Shown here one piece after another: positions 41,192-50,490 of a stretch of DNA of 64,000 bases. The stretch spans positions 868,001 to 932,000 of the forward strand of contig NW_015961959.1 in assembly GCF_000497045.1 (NCBI RefSeq). The letters run 5' to 3'. A program made the position numbers and the translations under genes. This DNA comes from Kalmanozyma brasiliensis GHG001. Its lineage: Eukaryota; Basidiomycota; Ustilaginomycetes; Ustilaginales. The first letter of the stretch is position 1. Every line of letters starts with the position of its first letter. The notes beneath the pieces are model-generated. The model did not search any database and was not told where the DNA came from. It saw only the letters and a list, made by a program, of their open reading frames with translations.

Positions 41192-42205
41192 ATGAAGATC
41201 GGTTTCTTTGGCCTGTTCTACATCCTGCCCGTCCTGACGTTCGCCTCATGGACCACGGCGATTGTCGGCCTGCTCGCCCTCTGGGCACGCGACATGTTCC
41301 GCCGCTACGAAGGCGAAGAGGCCTCGGTGGTCTTCATCTCGGACGTCGGGGCAGCTCATCGCACGTTCTTCATCATCTTCTGCGCCCTCACCGCCTTCTT
41401 CTACATCAGCACCACCTTCGCCGAGCGTGCGCTGCGTCACTCGCGTCGCATCCCGGGGTCCATTCGCAAGAAGCAGACGGTGCTCGATATATGCAGTGTG
41501 GTCTGCGCCATCATTGGATCTGCGGCGCTGGTGCTGCTGTCCGTGTTTGATGCATTCAACCACTCGAGGGTGCACTGGAGTATGACGTTGATCTTTGTCG
41601 TCTTTGTCGGATTGAGCGTGCTGTTCCAGGTGCTGCAGGTGTTTTCGCTCGCGCACGACTACAACCGTTTGAAGACGCTCAAGATCATTGCAGTGATCAA
41701 GATCCTCATCTGGTCGCTGGCCATTGCGGGGGCGGTAGCCTTCATCATCCTGTACGGCATTTGCCGGGGCAACGTCAACCCAGGCGATGGGCGATGCGAT
41801 CGCGTCGTCTCCGCCGCCGCCGTCTGCGAATGGGCCATCGCTTTCCTGTTGGACATCTTCTTCCTCACCTACCTGGTCGACCTCTTCCCGGCGCACAAGC
41901 ACGCCAAGTTGGGTCTTTCTGAGGATGGACGTGTGGTGGAGAACAAGCAGCTCGCCAAGGAACAGGGCGTTGACGACCGACCCACCGCCAGCTACGCCAT
42001 CGATGGTGTGCACAACAACAACACCTACTACCCCTCCGAGGCGGCTCAGCAGATGCACAGCCAGCACGGTGTGCACCCTGCTCCCGCCGGTGGCAGCCCC
42101 ACAGGTGCGAACTCGGGTCTGCCCAGCGAAAGGGGCAGTCTCTACCAGACGCCCATGACCGAGGCTCGACCCGTGTCCAACGGCGACTACTACCGCCCTC
42201 AATGA
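41192..42205 (+). CDS. SFK1/DRAM/TMEM150-family membrane protein
   Basis: 337-aa single-exon protein with six predicted TM segments between residues 1 and ~235: an N-terminal LFYILPVLTFASWTTAIVGL, a helix at FFIIFCALTAFFYISTTFAE, and later TMs including ILIWSLAIAGAVAFIILYGI and the last AVCEWAIAFLLDIFFLTYLV. This matches the Frag1/DRAM/Sfk1 family. Yeast Sfk1 helps recruit the PI4-kinase Stt4 to the plasma membrane and affects lipid asymmetry. The C-terminal ~100 residues are soluble, Asn/Gly/Pro-rich and cytosolic. Convergent with the asteroid-type gene, only ~135 bp between stops. Confidence 0.85.
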   Translation: MKIGFFGLFYILPVLTFASWTTAIVGLLALWARDMFRRYEGEEASVVFISDVGAAHRTFFIIFCALTAFFYISTTFAERALRHSRRIPGSIRKKQTVLDICSVVCAIIGSAALVLLSVFDAFNHSRVHWSMTLIFVVFVGLSVLFQVLQVFSLAHDYNRLKTLKIIAVIKILIWSLAIAGAVAFIILYGICRGNVNPGDGRCDRVVSAAAVCEWAIAFLLDIFFLTYLVDLFPAHKHAKLGLSEDGRVVENKQLAKEQGVDDRPTASYAIDGVHNNNTYYPSEAAQQMHSQHGVHPAPAGGSPTGANSGLPSERGSLYQTPMTEARPVSNGDYYRPQ

Positions 42206-42340
42206 ACCGCATAGATTGGCAAGATATCTCGCCGCTGCTCACCCCATTGTATACTCACACTTCGGAATGAATCATCACGAACACACACACGAACGGTTGA
42301 AGCTTCTGAGAGGGCGTCTATGAGTCTATTGAGTTCGTGG

Positions 42341-44368
42341 CTACGCGCGCAAGTACTTGCTCAGCACCTGGGGCGGTTCGATGCCGAGCTCCTGCCTGTG
42401 CCTCGCTACCAGTGCGTCGAGCGACAGAATCGGGCATTGCTCCCCAGCATACCTGTCCCCCTTCCTGCTGTAATCCATCACGGCGGGCGCTGGCTTGACG
42501 CCGTCCTCTTCCTCATCGAGCAAACCCACCGCGGACCCAGGTCTCGACCGCACCTCCTCCTCCTCATCATCCTCTTCTTCGTCCTCGTACATCGAGCTGC
42601 CAAAGGACGAAGGAGGCGTCTGGACAGGAATCATCTCGTTCGGATCGCCCTCCTGTTCCCAGTTGACCTTGTTGGGTCCCGGACCAGCTAGAATGGGTAT
42701 CGCCCCCACGTGCTCCTCCTCCTCGGCGTCCTCCTGAGCTAGAGGCTCTTCGAGCGTCTCCCTCGCCCAATCCATCCCCCAGGCGCCGAACAGCGTGGTA
42801 GTCGTGCACCTGCGCAGATCCCTCGCATGGGTGCTCTGGATCGACTTCGAATCCGGATCTTCCGGCGCCATTCGATTCAAACTAAATCGCTGCGTAAGAC
42901 TTTCCACGAGCGTGCGGTCGAAGAAGCCCTTCTCGTAGGCACTCCTGTACAACTTCACCTCGGAACGCGCGAAGAACTCCGCACCCGGCGTCGAACGGTG
43001 TATCGCCGACGGGTCGGAGAGCAGCGAGTAGGTCGCAACCGAATCGATGATCGCGTCTACCAACTGCTCCTGCTCGCCCGAGGTGATGTATGCTTCCCGC
43101 GTATGTGTTGCTACGCCAGCCAAGATGCGGGTGGTGACGTTCTGCACCATGAATCGGACCGGGTCGTTGAGCGAGAGCGCGGCGAGAGCTTCATCGAGTT
43201 TGGGATGCATCGCGTCGCCGATGGGGGTCGCATTAGTCGATGTCATCGCCGATCCGGAACCACGAGAAGGGACGCTCCATCCGGAGCCGGTGCGACCGAG
43301 ACCGGTGCGCGATGCGGAAGGGGTTGCTGTGCCAGATCGGCCGGGTGTGCGGTTGGACGCCATGCGCTGGGTCTCGGTCTTGATGGCGTTGGCGATGAAG
43401 GTGATGCGCTGAGGTCCAAAGGGGAGTGCTGGGTCGAGGATGCGTCGCTGGATAGGGGCTGTGTAGTCGTTGCCCACGAGTGCGGCGAGGAGCGAGAGCA
43501 TGGACGATGGGATGCCAAGAGCGGCAGCGAGTTTAGAGGAGGAGTACGAGGTGAAGCGGATGCCTGTGAGCGTGCCTTCCTGCGCGTTTGCCGGTGGGCG
43601 GTTGAGAAGCTGCGCTTGAACTTCAACTGGATCAGCAGCCTTGATGCCTTTTCGTCCCTTTGCTCTGCCGCTCTTGCCGACAGGAGCGAATCCATCATCG
43701 TCAAAGTCGGCTGGAACGGCAACCATTTGCGCGCCCTCTGTTTCCTTGAGTGTCGGCTTGACGAGGTACTCGATCGAGTCGATCGGCACGTACCCTCGAC
43801 ACGACGCTCCTCTGGCACAAAGAACAAAGAAGTCGGAATCGTTGCTCACCGCCCACCCGCCCATCTTGTCCGCGATCTCGGCCACCGCACTATCCGCCTC
43901 GATCTCCTCGATCACCACCTTGACATTGCACTGACGGAGCGCCTCGAGGGTGCAGTCGTACAGCAATGGCGGAAACACGCCCATCGACACCTGAAAGCCT
44001 GGCTTGTATCGCGATGAAGACCGCATGAACGCCGAGTTGTTCGCGGCGCTCTCCCCGAATCGCGACAGGACCGTTGGGATCTTTAGCGGAAGGTAAGGGC
44101 CATCAAAGATGAAGATGGGCTCGAGACCGGCGGAGCGCAGTGCGTTGACGAAGTGACGTGCATGGAGGGTGTAGCCTATGTAGTCGCCGCCGCGGAGGGA
44201 CTCGGTGAAGTGGTCGAGGTAGGCGCGATATATCCATGCCCAGCCGTCGATGACGAATGGTCCACCAATTGACGAGGATGTGGCATCGGTCTCGACGGGG
44301 ACGGTGACCTGCTCGGAAACAGCATGCTGGATCTGCTTGACGTACGAGGTCAAGCCTTTGACGCCCAT
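42341..44368 (-). CDS. Asteroid/ASTE1-type XPG-like nuclease-fold protein
   Basis: 675-aa single-exon protein. The N-terminus MGVKGLTSYVKQIQ and the acidic motifs FVIDGWAWIYR, IFIFDGPYLP, EIEADSAVAEIA and SNDSDFFVL follow the order of XPG/FEN1-family nucleases, and GGDYIGYTLHARHF plus GYVPIDSIEYLV are typical of the Asteroid (ASTE1) branch. Mammalian ASTE1 has been described as a structure-specific nuclease in DNA break repair; most of the metal-binding Asp/Glu positions seem present here, so activity is plausible but inferred. Residues ~250-290 carry a basic linker, and near the C-terminus there is an acidic run (EEDDEEEE). The ATG at 44368 is the first in frame. Divergent from the LACTB2-type gene. 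Confidence 0.85.
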   Translation of the reverse strand: MGVKGLTSYVKQIQHAVSEQVTVPVETDATSSSIGGPFVIDGWAWIYRAYLDHFTESLRGGDYIGYTLHARHFVNALRSAGLEPIFIFDGPYLPLKIPTVLSRFGESAANNSAFMRSSSRYKPGFQVSMGVFPPLLYDCTLEALRQCNVKVVIEEIEADSAVAEIADKMGGWAVSNDSDFFVLCARGASCRGYVPIDSIEYLVKPTLKETEGAQMVAVPADFDDDGFAPVGKSGRAKGRKGIKAADPVEVQAQLLNRPPANAQEGTLTGIRFTSYSSSKLAAALGIPSSMLSLLAALVGNDYTAPIQRRILDPALPFGPQRITFIANAIKTETQRMASNRTPGRSGTATPSASRTGLGRTGSGWSVPSRGSGSAMTSTNATPIGDAMHPKLDEALAALSLNDPVRFMVQNVTTRILAGVATHTREAYITSGEQEQLVDAIIDSVATYSLLSDPSAIHRSTPGAEFFARSEVKLYRSAYEKGFFDRTLVESLTQRFSLNRMAPEDPDSKSIQSTHARDLRRCTTTTLFGAWGMDWARETLEEPLAQEDAEEEEHVGAIPILAGPGPNKVNWEQEGDPNEMIPVQTPPSSFGSSMYEDEEEDDEEEEVRSRPGSAVGLLDEEEDGVKPAPAVMDYSRKGDRYAGEQCPILSLDALVARHRQELGIEPPQVLSKYLRA

Positions 44369-45600
44369 CGTTCGCGATTGCCGTTGGCAGCTGCGGGAGG
44401 TGTGATGGTGCGGACGAGAAGACAGAAGAAGCTTTGTACGAGGTTGGTAGGCGAGAAAATCACCGCCAAGCCTCCACAAGGAGAAGAAGGGCCTCACGAA
44501 AAAAGGTTCGTTGTTGAATCGCCACTTGCTGTGCGAACAATGTTCAGAAAAATCGACGACGGTGTATTCAGCGATGACGGCCAACTCCAGTAAGTTGTCT
44601 GGACGGGAATGATGAAGGTGCTGGCCGCCTAAGCACGGTCAAGCGCAGGATGGCTCGGACTTGATCGGCGGCAAGGACGTTCTCGAACAAGCGGGGACCA
44701 CATGGTCGAGCGGCAAATGTTTGCAAAACCGAGACGGAGACACAAGTGCAAACTGTGCTCGGCAGCGTTTTCGGCAAGCTAAGATCGGGCTTGCACGGAA
44801 GACGAGCCAACCTTCCGTGTCTGTCTGCAAGGCTTAGCTGCGCACGCGAGATTGATACGGGAAGCATACGGTAGATCGCAGCATCGCCGATGCACAAATG
44901 GTGCCAGGTGGCACATCGTGGAGGAGGCTACAAACGCAAGCTATGTAGATGATGCGAACTTGATGGTGAACGAGGCGGCGAACAAGCGCTAGCTTGATCT
45001 CAGCGAAGGATATCACGGAGCAGCGTTGCTGTCCGTAAGAACGGGGAATGTCAGGGCACGACGCTGGGATTTGCCGCTTTCGAAACGGTCGGCGTCAAGG
45101 CGTACGTACTTGACGCGGCATGCTGCAGCGCGTAGTCACATTCAAACGTGGATCCTGCCGTACTCACGTGCACCTCAAATATGAGATACACTCCTCGAGC
45201 TAGAAGCTCAGGCGACAAGGTTGAAGAGGATGGGCCAGCCTTCGGCCCGCTTGGATCGGCGGTTGAGTCTTTGAGCGCGGCTTCGCCAAGTGGCTTTTTG
45301 TCTTGGCATTGCACCAAATTGCACTCCGCCCTGCCGAGCTACATTCGACCCTGAATCGTCTGCGCGGCGCCATTGTCTGCGTGTCATCGGATGGTTTGAT
45401 TGCCGGGCGACGGTCACATGGAACCACAGCGTAACAGACTTGCCCCGCGAACACTTGCCAGGTGTCATCCCCACCACCACCACCACCTTCGCACTCTTCA
45501 TCCGCTTTCTCATCAGCTTCGACGTGATCATCCCCGCACACTGCTTGCACCTCAGGACTCGGAACAGTCAGACATTGAAAGCGAGTCTCATCAGCACCCG
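44369..45600. other. Divergent intergenic region, asteroid-type / LACTB2-type
   Basis: About 1.2 kb between divergent ATGs. A short (CCA)n run at 45469-45484 lies in the leader of the right-hand gene. No gene recognised. Confidence 0.45.
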
Positions 45601-46926
45601 ATGGCGGAAGCACGCAAGGCCGTCGAAGACCTCGTACGGCTCTCGAGTCGAGTGATCCGCATCCTCGGCCAAAACCCTGGACCTTACACGCTCGCAGGCA
45701 CCAACACCTACCTCGTTTCGACTCCGCCCGTCGCCTCATCCAGTCTGGCTTCACGCCCCTCTGTGCTCGTCGACACGGGTGAAGGCACAGATGGCTACAT
45801 TCCGCTACTCGAGCGTGCTCTCAAGGGAGCTGTCGATGGCGATGTATTGACCAAGAACAGCAACGGCAAAGCATCGGCATCAAACCGTGACGACGCCATG
45901 GAAGAGGACGAAGAGGACGAAGACGATCTCACCTCGTGGATCTCGGACATTGTTCTCACCCACAAGCACCACGATCACGTCGGTGGACTGCCATCCGTCC
46001 TCTCTCTGCTCTCCAAGCTACGGGCAGAAGCCACAGTGACATTGCCCGCGCCAAGGATACACAAGTTCCTCGACGCCGAATCGGATCCGGACCTGGTCAA
46101 GGTGCTGCAGAACCTGCCCAAGGGCTCCTTCATCCCCTGCGAGGACGGCGGTCGAGCTTCCCCTCTCTGGCCATTGCGCGAAGGGTCCACCGTCAAGATC
46201 ACCGGACCAGACGCGTCATCCTCACTTCAAGTGCTGCACACACCCGGTCACACGGCCGACCACATCTGCCTTCTCCTCACGGAAGAGAAGACGCTGCTCA
46301 CGGGCGATCACGTCCTCGGCCAGGGCACGACCGTTTTTGAAGACCTGACAGCGTACATGTCGAGTCTACGCAAATGCTCTCGTGCACTGGAGGAGCTCGG
46401 ACCTTCTTCCGCAAGCGAGAACCGACTCTACCCGGCGCACGGCCTAGTGGTCGAAGAGGGCAAAAAGATGCTCAAGCAGTACCTGGACCATCGGCTCGAA
46501 CGAGAGGCGCAGGTGGTGGAGCTGCTCAAGACCTCACCCGACTCCTCCTCCGACGGGACTTCATCCACAGTGACGATTGCAGGGGAAGAACACCGTCTCG
46601 GCTCGTCATGGAAGATCCGCCAGATGGTGCTCAAGCTCTACTCGAACTATCCGGAGAACCTATTCCCCGCCGCAGCACGTGGTTTGTACCTGCACCTGAG
46701 AACCCTTTCGTCGCCTGATGCGGAGCAGGGACGGGCGTCGAGGGTGAGGTGTCTGCAGACGACGAGTTTTGCCAGGAGGGGGTCGGCGGAGGCAGCACAG
46801 GATGTAGGCAACTGCCCGCCCATGCCCAGGAGCGACCCTGAGTGGGTCGAGGCTATGGAGCTCGATTGGGCGCTCATCGTCCCGCAGTCATCACAGCAGG
46901 CGAGTCCGAATCACCAACATTTGTAA
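45601..46926 (+). CDS. LACTB2-type metallo-beta-lactamase-fold endoribonuclease
   Basis: 441-aa single-exon protein. The N-terminus VIRILGQNPGPYTLAGTNTYLV is characteristic of LACTB2. The two-metal motif THKHHDHVGG gives H121, H123, D125 and H126; further ligands are His in HTPGHTADH, Asp in LTGDHVLG and His in LYPAHG. The C-terminal helical domain contains SSWKIRQMVLKLYSNYPENLFPAA, also a LACTB2 mark. Human LACTB2 is a single-strand-specific mitochondrial endoribonuclease; no clear presequence is seen here, so location is open. An acidic insertion (EEDEEDEDD) precedes the metal motif, and a Ser-rich insertion sits in the helical domain. Confidence 0.9.
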   Translation: MAEARKAVEDLVRLSSRVIRILGQNPGPYTLAGTNTYLVSTPPVASSSLASRPSVLVDTGEGTDGYIPLLERALKGAVDGDVLTKNSNGKASASNRDDAMEEDEEDEDDLTSWISDIVLTHKHHDHVGGLPSVLSLLSKLRAEATVTLPAPRIHKFLDAESDPDLVKVLQNLPKGSFIPCEDGGRASPLWPLREGSTVKITGPDASSSLQVLHTPGHTADHICLLLTEEKTLLTGDHVLGQGTTVFEDLTAYMSSLRKCSRALEELGPSSASENRLYPAHGLVVEEGKKMLKQYLDHRLEREAQVVELLKTSPDSSSDGTSSTVTIAGEEHRLGSSWKIRQMVLKLYSNYPENLFPAAARGLYLHLRTLSSPDAEQGRASRVRCLQTTSFARRGSAEAAQDVGNCPPMPRSDPEWVEAMELDWALIVPQSSQQASPNHQHL

Positions 46927-47368
46927 CAAGTGACCAAATCTTTCCATCTCAAATTCATCCCGAGTTCATGGTGCGGTGCGTCTGTCTGTGCTGAGTGTGT
47001 TCTACTTCTAGACGAGGTGAGAGAAGGAGTGTATTACGCTCGCTGAAAAAGGGATCGGAAGGAAACGAGGTGCATGCGCTACACCCGCGTGCATCTAATC
47101 GGCACGATGGAAAGCTTGGCATGCAGCTCGTTCGGCACGGCGCTCCCTTCTGCCAGCACTCGCGCGTGCCTGCGGTTCAGGGTTCACAGCTTTGCCGGTC
47201 GGAACGGGCACGATTTTTTCGGCAAGCTGTGTTAGAAGCCAGATCGGTGACAGACGGAGTTTTTGGAAATTCGGCCATCTCCAGGGTCTCGTTCCAACTC
47301 ACCATCACCATCGAATCATTGCGAGAACGACATATGGAAGCGGCACCAGCATTGGAGGAGCGATCGTC
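46927..47368. other. Intergenic region before the ERV2-type gene
   Basis: About 440 bp between co-directional genes. The downstream frame is open from 47192 but has no ATG before 47369. Nothing else recognised. Confidence 0.4.
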
Positions 47369-48256
47369 ATGGTATCGAGATTCTTCCAGCTCGTCCTGCT
47401 CGCAGGAATGATGCTGCTCATCCCCAGCTTCCTCTACCTCTCACATCCGACGCGAACAACGCTCATCGATCCACATTCAGGACTGGCTTATTCGTCAGAC
47501 TCGATTCTGCCCGGTGGAGCGGCGAATGCGGACGCGCAGGTGTCGCAAGGCAAGGGCGTCGATGGATCACACCTCTTTGGGTGGCATTGGCAAGACGCAT
47601 CCTCGAACGTCAACAAAGGTGTCCACCGAGTGGAAGACCAGGTAAAGGGCTTGATCGACTCGTTCCGTCCCCCACACGACTCCACCACAGCACCGATAGC
47701 CAAGCCGGAGAAGGCATCGTCAGACAAGGCGTCAAGCACATCAGCTGCTGCAAAAGCGAAGGACACAGCCCGCGTTCCAGGCGTGATCATGCCCAAGATG
47801 GCCAACGACACCGCCAAAGCCGCACTCGGCCGCTCCACATGGCACTACCTGCACACCATGACGCTGCGCTTCCCCGACAAGCCCACCAAGGAAGAGTCCG
47901 AAACGCTCCGCAGCTTCTTCCACGACTTTGCGCTCTTGTATCCGTGCGGAGAGTGCGCACGGCACTTCCAACAGCTCATCAAGGAGCTTCCCCCACAGGT
48001 TGGGTCTAGGATGGGTGCGAGTCTGTGGTTGTGCGCAGTGCACAACGAGGTGAACAAGAGTTTGGGCAAGAAGGAGTTCCCGTGCGACAAGCTCGACGAG
48101 AGCTACGATTGCGGCTGCGGAGAGGATCCGAAGAAGGATCCGAAAAAAGAGTCGGGGGATGGGAAGAAGGATGGGAAGGCGGCGACGAAGGTGAAGAGCG
48201 AGGCGGCAACGGTAACACCAACGAGCACGCACAAGACCGTCACACCGTTCAGGTAA
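47369..48256 (+). CDS. ERV2: FAD-dependent sulfhydryl oxidase, Erv2-type
   Basis: 295-aa single-exon protein. An N-terminal signal anchor (about 5-24) is followed by a Ser/Ala/Lys-rich lumenal linker to ~165. The Erv/ALR domain begins LGRSTWHYLHTMTLRFPDKP, has the redox pair C193/C196 in YPCGECARHF, then SLWLCAVHNEVNKSLGK (FAD-binding NxVN-type motif) and a FPCDKLDESYDCGCG tail with extra cysteines, as in Erv2 shuttle pairs. It passes electrons from thiols to oxygen, making disulfides in the ER for use by PDI. The signal anchor points to the ER form (Erv2) rather than mitochondrial Erv1. A Lys-rich end completes the protein. Confidence 0.92.
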   Translation: MVSRFFQLVLLAGMMLLIPSFLYLSHPTRTTLIDPHSGLAYSSDSILPGGAANADAQVSQGKGVDGSHLFGWHWQDASSNVNKGVHRVEDQVKGLIDSFRPPHDSTTAPIAKPEKASSDKASSTSAAAKAKDTARVPGVIMPKMANDTAKAALGRSTWHYLHTMTLRFPDKPTKEESETLRSFFHDFALLYPCGECARHFQQLIKELPPQVGSRMGASLWLCAVHNEVNKSLGKKEFPCDKLDESYDCGCGEDPKKDPKKESGDGKKDGKAATKVKSEAATVTPTSTHKTVTPFR

Positions 48257-48431
48257 CACAATCACGGCCAAACTCTTGATCAGCATCACACTCGCTTCGT
48301 CGCGCACACGCACTTCGCATTCTCGCATTGTATTCTCATCCGCATTCCAATCGCATTCTCTACTCGCATCATCTCCGTCGGGAAAAAGCACTGCTCCACG
48401 TCCATGTGCCCTAACATTCTCGCGCTCGAAC

Positions 48432-49457
48432 ATGTTCGCTCCGCTCGACACGCCGGCACACACAGACGTTTGTGTGCATCAATTAGGGAGCAATAACAGG
48501 CTTTTCCGAACTCGGAATGGTGAGAAGAGCACGAGCAAGAGCATCAAGCCGGATGTGAAATGGAGCAAGCTGACACAGGGAGACGGGGCTTGTAAGACAG
48601 AAGTGTGGAAGAGAGAGACAGGAGCTCTAGTCCACAGCACCTTCTGCCGAGACGCGTTCGGAGACCTGAACAAAGCACCCCGCTTGCCTCACAAGATCGA
48701 GATTGAGGCAAAGCACAGCGCGCTTGTCGAGACACTGCCCAAAGGAGTCATAATCCTCCACGTCGACGACCTGTCCACTACGGCGAGAGGATCTGCGGTG
48801 GCGCTCACGGCACACGCAGCAGCGGTGCGAAGCTCACAACCCTTCGGCACGCCGGAGCCGCTGGCAAGCAATGCGTGGACGGCATCGATGCCATAAAGGC
48901 CCGGAAGGACAAGGAATGGACGGCGATCGCAAAGACGCTCAAGATCACCAACAAGGACGGGGAGGCGGGTATCGCTTTCTTCTCTGTGAAGGAATGTTAC
49001 GCTGACAAGAAGGTACTGGTCGATGGCGCATCTTGGAAGAAGATTCAAGCTATGGAAGTGCCGACCAGTCTCCAGTATGGTCGTGCTCATGTGCGAATCG
49101 ACAGCTACTGCGTCCTACTCTCCCGCTGGCTCAAAAACGTGCACAGGCACAGCCCCGATGTCGTCAATCATATCGATCGCGTCCCGCTTGACAACCGGCG
49201 GAAGAACTTGCGTGTCACAGCTCATTCGGCCAATACGCAGGATTGGAAGAGGCGCAATCGACACGCATTCATCGCGTTAGGGTTGATCGTCAAGGTTTTG
49301 GTTCGCAGTCATTACAACTCACGGCGCCAATTGCAGGAAGACCGCCGCAGCCACATTCGACGCTGACAAGCTGGAGGAAGCTCTGGAGATGTACGACCTC
49401 ATCGCCCTGTCTCACTCGGTTTCAGGTGCTCTGATCAACAAGACGCACCGGCGATGA
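48432..49457 (+). pseudogene. Decayed HNH endonuclease-like gene with AP2-like C-terminus
   Basis: Three coding-like segments lie in order but in different frames. Frame A, from ATG 48432 to TAA 48894-48896, gives ~154 aa containing LVETLPKGVIILHVDDL. Frame B, ~48866-49262, contains the HNH core VNHIDRVPLDNRRKNLRV preceded by YGRAHVRIDSYCVLLSRWL. Then ~49262-49335 (HRVRVDRQGFGSQSLQL) is in a third frame, and 49335-49457 (ATFDADKLEEALEMYDLIAL, ending KTHRR then TGA) is back in the first. HNH followed by an AP2-like DNA-binding segment is the layout of HNH homing or mobile endonucleases. Codon use is coding-like throughout, so the breaks look recent; introns do not easily explain them because no good GT-AG pairs sit at the junctions. 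Function when intact would be DNA cleavage; the present locus is probably inactive. Confidence 0.65.
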
Positions 49458-50490
49458 GGGCACCTCGACTCCTCGAGACCGACAAAGGCCAGACCTGCGC
49501 CGAATCGTTCAAACAGGCCAAGCCGCTCCCACCCGCCAGGTATGCTGGGAGCTCCAAAGCAAGCTAAAACACCTTTACAGATTTGGTCGGCACCCAGAGG
49601 GGGAAGGGCACCCGCGGCAAGGGCGCGACAGTCCGAGCTGCCACCGGCTGCGGCCTCTGACATCTCAGCCTCACGGCCAAAGCGTTCACGGTGGACTTCG
49701 AGTTCATGTGCCCCGTTCCCTTCGCCTGTGTCGAAAGTCAACGATGACAACGCCTTGGACCTTGTCGATGAATTTGACCAGGGCCAGGCTTATCGCACAT
49801 CTTCTCTGCCCCACTAAAAGATTGACAACCACGCCAGCGGCGAGTCATCGGGCAACGCGCCCAACCATGTACACTTCAACAACGTTCGCTTCAGTACGCT
49901 CAACAAGGACTGTACGAAGCATGATGCCTTTCGCTTTGTGAGCTTGTGGGCCCGCCGCTACCATGGGCTGACGGTCAGATTTTGTGCTCGTCAACACCGC
50001 ACGTGTGCTGCACGGGAGACGGCAGCACTCATTGACAACATGCTTTTGTTGAGTGTTCAAAACACATCCCGCACAAAGCTTTGCAACTGCTCAATGTCGT
50101 GCCTGTGTTCGCTCGTCAAGCAGCTAGCAAATGGTGTCAAAATCTTCCACGTCCACGACCTCTGTGCGATGTAACACGACGACACACGACGACAACCACG
50201 GAACAGGCTGCCACAGCGACGCTGCCAGCCTCACGACACTCGAGCGAAGCGGCTCAAAAAGATCCGTCACAAAATTCTCGCGTTTCACATGGCAGGGACA
50301 GGACGAGCGAAAGAGCATCAGGCTGATTTGGCAAGGGAGCAAGTTGATACAGAGGGGAATGCGGGCTAGAAAGACACAAGGGAAAACAAGCAGGTTCAAG
50401 AGGCCCCAGGAGTGTCGTCCCTCATCGTCGAGATGGGAGGAACGAGCGGCGACCTCTATAATCTAAAAAAAAGATGAGACCAGCACATCT
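49458..50490. other. Degenerate sequence between HNH relic and GH128 gene
   Basis: About 1 kb with frames that look partly coding but are broken, for example 49542-49817 and 49821-49960. Parts resemble the 5' half of the HNH relic (see 50110-50380). I see no intact gene. Confidence 0.4.
50110..50380 (+). repeat. Second degenerate copy of the HNH-relic 5' region
   Basis: 50110-50162 aligns without gaps to 48721-48773 with 39 of 53 bases identical, encoding a shared pattern LV-x2-L-x2-GV-x-I-x2-HV-x-DL. 50303-50380 resembles 48531-48605 (shared core GAGCAAGyTGAyACAG). The two blocks are in the opposite order from the first copy, so at least two partial copies, or one rearranged copy, must be present. 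Confidence 0.55.
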
